This document shows positions 6,130 to 8,390 of a stretch of 8,390 bases of DNA, piece after piece. The position numbers and the translations under genes were made by a program. Source of the stretch: Opitutia bacterium UBA4654 (GTDB lineage Bacteria > Verrucomicrobiota > Verrucomicrobiia > Opitutales > Intestinicryptomonadaceae); contig DHMA01000201.1 in assembly GCA_002405555.1 (NCBI GenBank), forward strand, positions 1 to 8,390. Reading direction: 5' to 3'. The stretch's first letter is position 1, and each line of letters begins with the position of its first letter. A model generated the notes under the pieces. It saw nothing but the letters and a program-made list of their open reading frames with translations. It was not told the DNA's origin and searched no databases.

Positions 6130-7802
6130 ACAGCGAAAACGACATCTTCGAAATTTTCTCCGACACGCTCGCGCCCGACGCAATCGCGGAACTGCGCGAA
6201 ACGGAGGCGTCGAAACGCGCGGCGTTCATTCTCGAACGCGGGCGGCTGACCGAAAGCGAAATCGCCCGCAGGCTCGCGGAATTTTCGGGAATCAGGGAGG
6301 GCAAAGCCCCGACGCCCGCAAAAAATCCCACCGAGAGCGTGCCGCTTAGGATAATCTCCGAATACGCCTGCATGCCGTGCGACGACGGCGCTCTCGCGGT
6401 TTCGTGGCCGCCCTCCCCCGACGCGTCGAAGTGGATTGCGGCAATCACGGGCAAAAAGCCCGAATGGAAAATAGTGCCGACAAACGCGCTCGACGCCGCG
6501 CTCTCGGAGGCGTTCGGAGTCGGCGCGGAAAGCTTCGACGGCGACTCCGACGACGACTTCTCCGACATCGACGACGCCGACGCGCAGGAGGACGAAAACG
6601 CCGCCGTCATAAAATTCGTCAACGAGCTTGTCGCCCGCGCAAAGTCCGACCGCGCGACAGACATTCACATCGAGCCGCAGAAAAACGCGCTCGTAATCAG
6701 GTTCAGAATCGACGGAAACCTCGTGCCGCTGAAACTGCCCGAAACCGTTTCGCGCTTCAAGGACGCGGTGGTGTCGCGCATAAAAATCATGGCGCGGCTG
6801 AACATTTCGGAAAAACGCCGCCCGCAGGACGGCCGCATTACATTCGCAACAAAGGACGGCGGCGAAATCGACATACGCGTTTCGAGCCTGCCGACGATTT
6901 TCGGCGAAAGCGTATCGCTGCGCCTGCTCTCGCAAAAATCGCGCCCCGTTACGATAGAGGACTTGGGCTTCATGCCAGACGACGCCGCGAAAATCGCGGT
7001 TCCCCTATCGCGCCCGCACGGAATAATTTTGGTGACAGGCCCCACGGGTTCGGGAAAATCCACAACGCTTACCGCGTTTATCCGCCGACTCCGCGCTCCC
7101 GAAATCCGCATAATCACGGTGGAAGACCCCGTGGAATACGAGGTCGAGGGCGTCAACCAGACGCAGGTCCACCCCGAAATCGGGCTGACGTTCTCGTCGG
7201 TTCTGCGCTCTGTTCTGCGCCAAGACCCCGACGTCATAATGGTAGGCGAAATCCGCGACAGGGAGACCGCCGACATCGCAATCCGCGCGTCGCTTACGGG
7301 GCACCTCGTGCTGAGCACGCTGCACACAAACGACGCCGCGGGCGCGCTCACGCGCCTTGTTGACATGGGCATCGAGCCGTTCCTGATTGCCTCCTCCGTC
7401 GAAATGATTTTGGCGCAGAGGCTCGTGCGCAGGCTCTGCCGCTGCGCCGTCCGCGCCGACATTCCGCGCGGGGTGCTTGCAAACAACCTCGCGGCTCTCG
7501 GCGTGCGCGAAGACGAGGCGCGTTTCGCCGAGCTTGTCAAACGCCCCGAAGGCTGCGACAAATGCAGGGGGATAGGCTATTTCGGGCGGATAGGAATTTT
7601 CGAAGTCCTCCTTTGCGACGACGAAATCCGCGCAATGATTTCCTCCCGCGCGACCGCCCGCGACATCGCCGAACTCGCTAAATCGCGCGGAATGCGCACG
7701 CTCTGCGAATGCGGGTGGGAGCTTGTCAAACGCGGCTCGACTTCGCTCGAAGAAATCATGTACTACGCAACGCAGTCGGAGGGAAACAATGCCCGAATTT
7801 AA
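6126..7802 (+). CDS. gspE: Type II secretion / type IV pilus assembly ATPase GspE (PilB/GspE family)
   Basis: 558-residue cytoplasmic hexameric ATPase driving pseudopilus or pilus assembly. The N-terminal part (about 20-130) is a short GspE-type N domain (RGRLTESEIARRLAEFSGI). An acidic linker follows at 138-157 (DGDSDDDFSDIDDADAQEDE). The N2/PAS-like part contains RATDIHIEP (176-184), IRFRIDG and RRPQDGRI. Motor motifs are intact: Walker A GPTGSGKST (305-313), Asp box ITVEDPVEYEVEGVNQTQV, Walker B DPDVIMVGEIRD (367-378) and His box LSTLHTNDAAGALTRL (396-411). The zinc-binding C-terminal region has Cys438 and Cys440 as C-x-C, then C-D-K-C at 477-480; the family norm is C-x2-C for both pairs. 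GYFGRIGIFEVL is canonical. The start overlaps the previous stop and the 3' end overlaps gspF by 14 bases. The assembly ATPase class fits better than a PilT retraction ATPase because of the N domain and cysteines. Confidence 0.95.
   Translation: MNSENDIFEIFSDTLAPDAIAELRETEASKRAAFILERGRLTESEIARRLAEFSGIREGKAPTPAKNPTESVPLRIISEYACMPCDDGALAVSWPPSPDASKWIAAITGKKPEWKIVPTNALDAALSEAFGVGAESFDGDSDDDFSDIDDADAQEDENAAVIKFVNELVARAKSDRATDIHIEPQKNALVIRFRIDGNLVPLKLPETVSRFKDAVVSRIKIMARLNISEKRRPQDGRITFATKDGGEIDIRVSSLPTIFGESVSLRLLSQKSRPVTIEDLGFMPDDAAKIAVPLSRPHGIILVTGPTGSGKSTTLTAFIRRLRAPEIRIITVEDPVEYEVEGVNQTQVHPEIGLTFSSVLRSVLRQDPDVIMVGEIRDRETADIAIRASLTGHLVLSTLHTNDAAGALTRLVDMGIEPFLIASSVEMILAQRLVRRLCRCAVRADIPRGVLANNLAALGVREDEARFAELVKRPEGCDKCRGIGYFGRIGIFEVLLCDDEIRAMISSRATARDIAELAKSRGMRTLCECGWELVKRGSTSLEEIMYYATQSEGNNARI
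7778..7783 (+). promoter_or_regulatory. Shine-Dalgarno of gspF
   Basis: GGAGGG ends 5 bases before the ATG at 7789. It is the clearest ribosome binding site in the window and fixes the gspF start within the end of gspE. Confidence 0.8.
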
Positions 7803-8390
7803 GTACAGGGCAAGCGACGCAGCGGGAAAAATCCGCACGGGAAAAATCGACGCGGCGGACGCAAAAACCGCGGCGCTCGGACTGTCCGCGTCGGGGCTGA
7901 CGCCGCTTTCGGTCCGCGCGACGGCGACGCAGGCGGCGAAGACGGAAAAGCCTGCGAAAAAGTCGGGCGGAGAGAAATCCGCCCTCGCGCTCGTAAAGAA
8001 GCTAAAACAGCTCTGCGGGGGCGGCGGAATGCCCGTAGGCGACGCGCTGAAATCGCTCTCCACGCGCTCGCTCGACCCGCGCGTAAAGGGGCTTGCCCGC
8101 GAACTGTACGCGGAACTGAGCGAGGGCAAAACGCTCGCCGCGGCAATGTCCAAACGCCCCGAAACTTTCGACGCGTCCGTAGTGCACCTCGTCGAGGCGG
8201 GCGAATCTACGGCGAACCTCGGCTTCGTTTTCGACAACATCATAGAGTACATCGAAGAGCGCGGCAAACTGCGAGCGACAATCGTATCCGCGCTCGCCTA
8301 CCCCGCGTTCTTGTGCGCGACGGCGTCGGCGGTCGTGCTGATGTTTTTGTTTTTCATGCTCCCGCGCATAAAGTCGATGATGGCGAACAT
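7789..8390 (+). CDS. gspF: Inner-membrane platform protein GspF/PilC, 5' part only
   Basis: 200 codons are visible of a family usually about 400 residues long, so the second half lies outside the window. GspF/PilC is the polytopic inner-membrane protein on which GspE acts to extrude pseudopilin or pilin subunits. The N-terminus MPEFKYRASDAAGKIRTGKI with a following DAKTAALGL helix matches the usual 'F-Y-A-D-G-G' start. The first T2SSF domain runs from about 66 to 168, with the signature VVHLVEAGESTANLGFVFDN (131-150), and leads into the first transmembrane segment at about 170-193 (AYPAFLCATASAVVLMFLFF). A Lys/Ala-rich linker occupies 43-64. The usual 'LLxAGxPLxEAL' segment is here QLCGGGGMPVGDAL, with an unusual four-glycine run. 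Translation probably couples to gspE through the 14-base overlap and a strong Shine-Dalgarno. Confidence 0.94.
   Translation, partial: MPEFKYRASDAAGKIRTGKIDAADAKTAALGLSASGLTPLSVRATATQAAKTEKPAKKSGGEKSALALVKKLKQLCGGGGMPVGDALKSLSTRSLDPRVKGLARELYAELSEGKTLAAAMSKRPETFDASVVHLVEAGESTANLGFVFDNIIEYIEERGKLRATIVSALAYPAFLCATASAVVLMFLFFMLPRIKSMMAN

Noticed and set aside
4775..6935. Long antisense frames (325 and 338 codons) opposite the secretin, the small exported protein and gspE
   Set aside because: Arg/Phe-rich translations without motifs, shadowing conserved genes.
7005..8267. 420-codon open frame antisense to gspE and gspF
   Set aside because: It overlaps two genes with intact family motifs, and its translation shows no recognisable domain. 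Long antisense frames are a codon-bias artefact here.
3392..8390. A novel secretion or phage-export system
   Set aside because: The secretin, GspE and GspF all carry textbook type II/type IV pilus motifs; only the small inserted protein is unfamiliar.
1..8390. CRISPR arrays, insertion sequences, attachment sites or RNA genes
   Set aside because: No regularly spaced repeats, transposase motifs, tRNA cloverleaf or rRNA-like sequence was seen on either strand by eye.

Overview
The window comes from a GC-rich diderm (Gram-negative-type) bacterium. It has an outer-membrane secretin, an SPase II lipoprotein and several Sec signal peptides. The combination of a type III pantothenate kinase, a divergent GspD-GspE-GspF cluster and GC-rich codon use would fit the Verrucomicrobiota/PVC group, but that placement is an impression from gene content and was not tested. 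There is no sign of a mobile element, CRISPR array, rRNA or tRNA gene, and the window is densely coded; every intergenic gap is shorter than 160 bases.

Left part, minus strand (1-2832): four genes read leftwards in a tight run. They are coaX (type III pantothenate kinase), a secreted TPR-repeat protein, a small helix-hairpin-helix protein of Cdd1 type, and thiG (thiazole synthase, whose 3' end lies outside the window). Gaps are 3, 1 and 36 bases, so this is very probably one operon joining two cofactor-biosynthesis genes (CoA and thiamine) to two accessory genes.

Middle (2833-3391): a small lipoprotein gene, also on the minus strand, is separated from coaX by 139 bases holding two stem-loops. 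The second is a strong intrinsic terminator, or possibly an attenuator, whose U-tract ends only 17 bases before the coaX start codon. Between the lipoprotein and the rightward operon lies a 162-base divergent control region. It has a 9-bp inverted repeat carrying a TTGCAT box in each arm, a helically phased TTTCGGA direct repeat, and T-tracts.

Right part, plus strand (3392-8390): a four-gene type II secretion / type IV pilus-like operon reads rightwards. It contains a GspD-family secretin, a 177-residue exported protein with a possible GspC/PilP-like fold, the GspE/PilB ATPase, and the start of the GspF/PilC inner-membrane platform protein. All junctions overlap (ATGA, ATGA, and 14 bases), which implies translational coupling. 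The secretin would form the outer-membrane channel and the small protein might link it to the inner membrane. GspE would supply ATP-driven force to the GspF platform to build a pseudopilus. The pseudopilin genes would be expected beyond the right edge.

I do not see a wholly new system. The most interesting points are the unrecognised protein between GspD and GspE, the terminator-like element abutting coaX, the symmetric divergent promoter, and an altered zinc-binding cysteine set in GspE.
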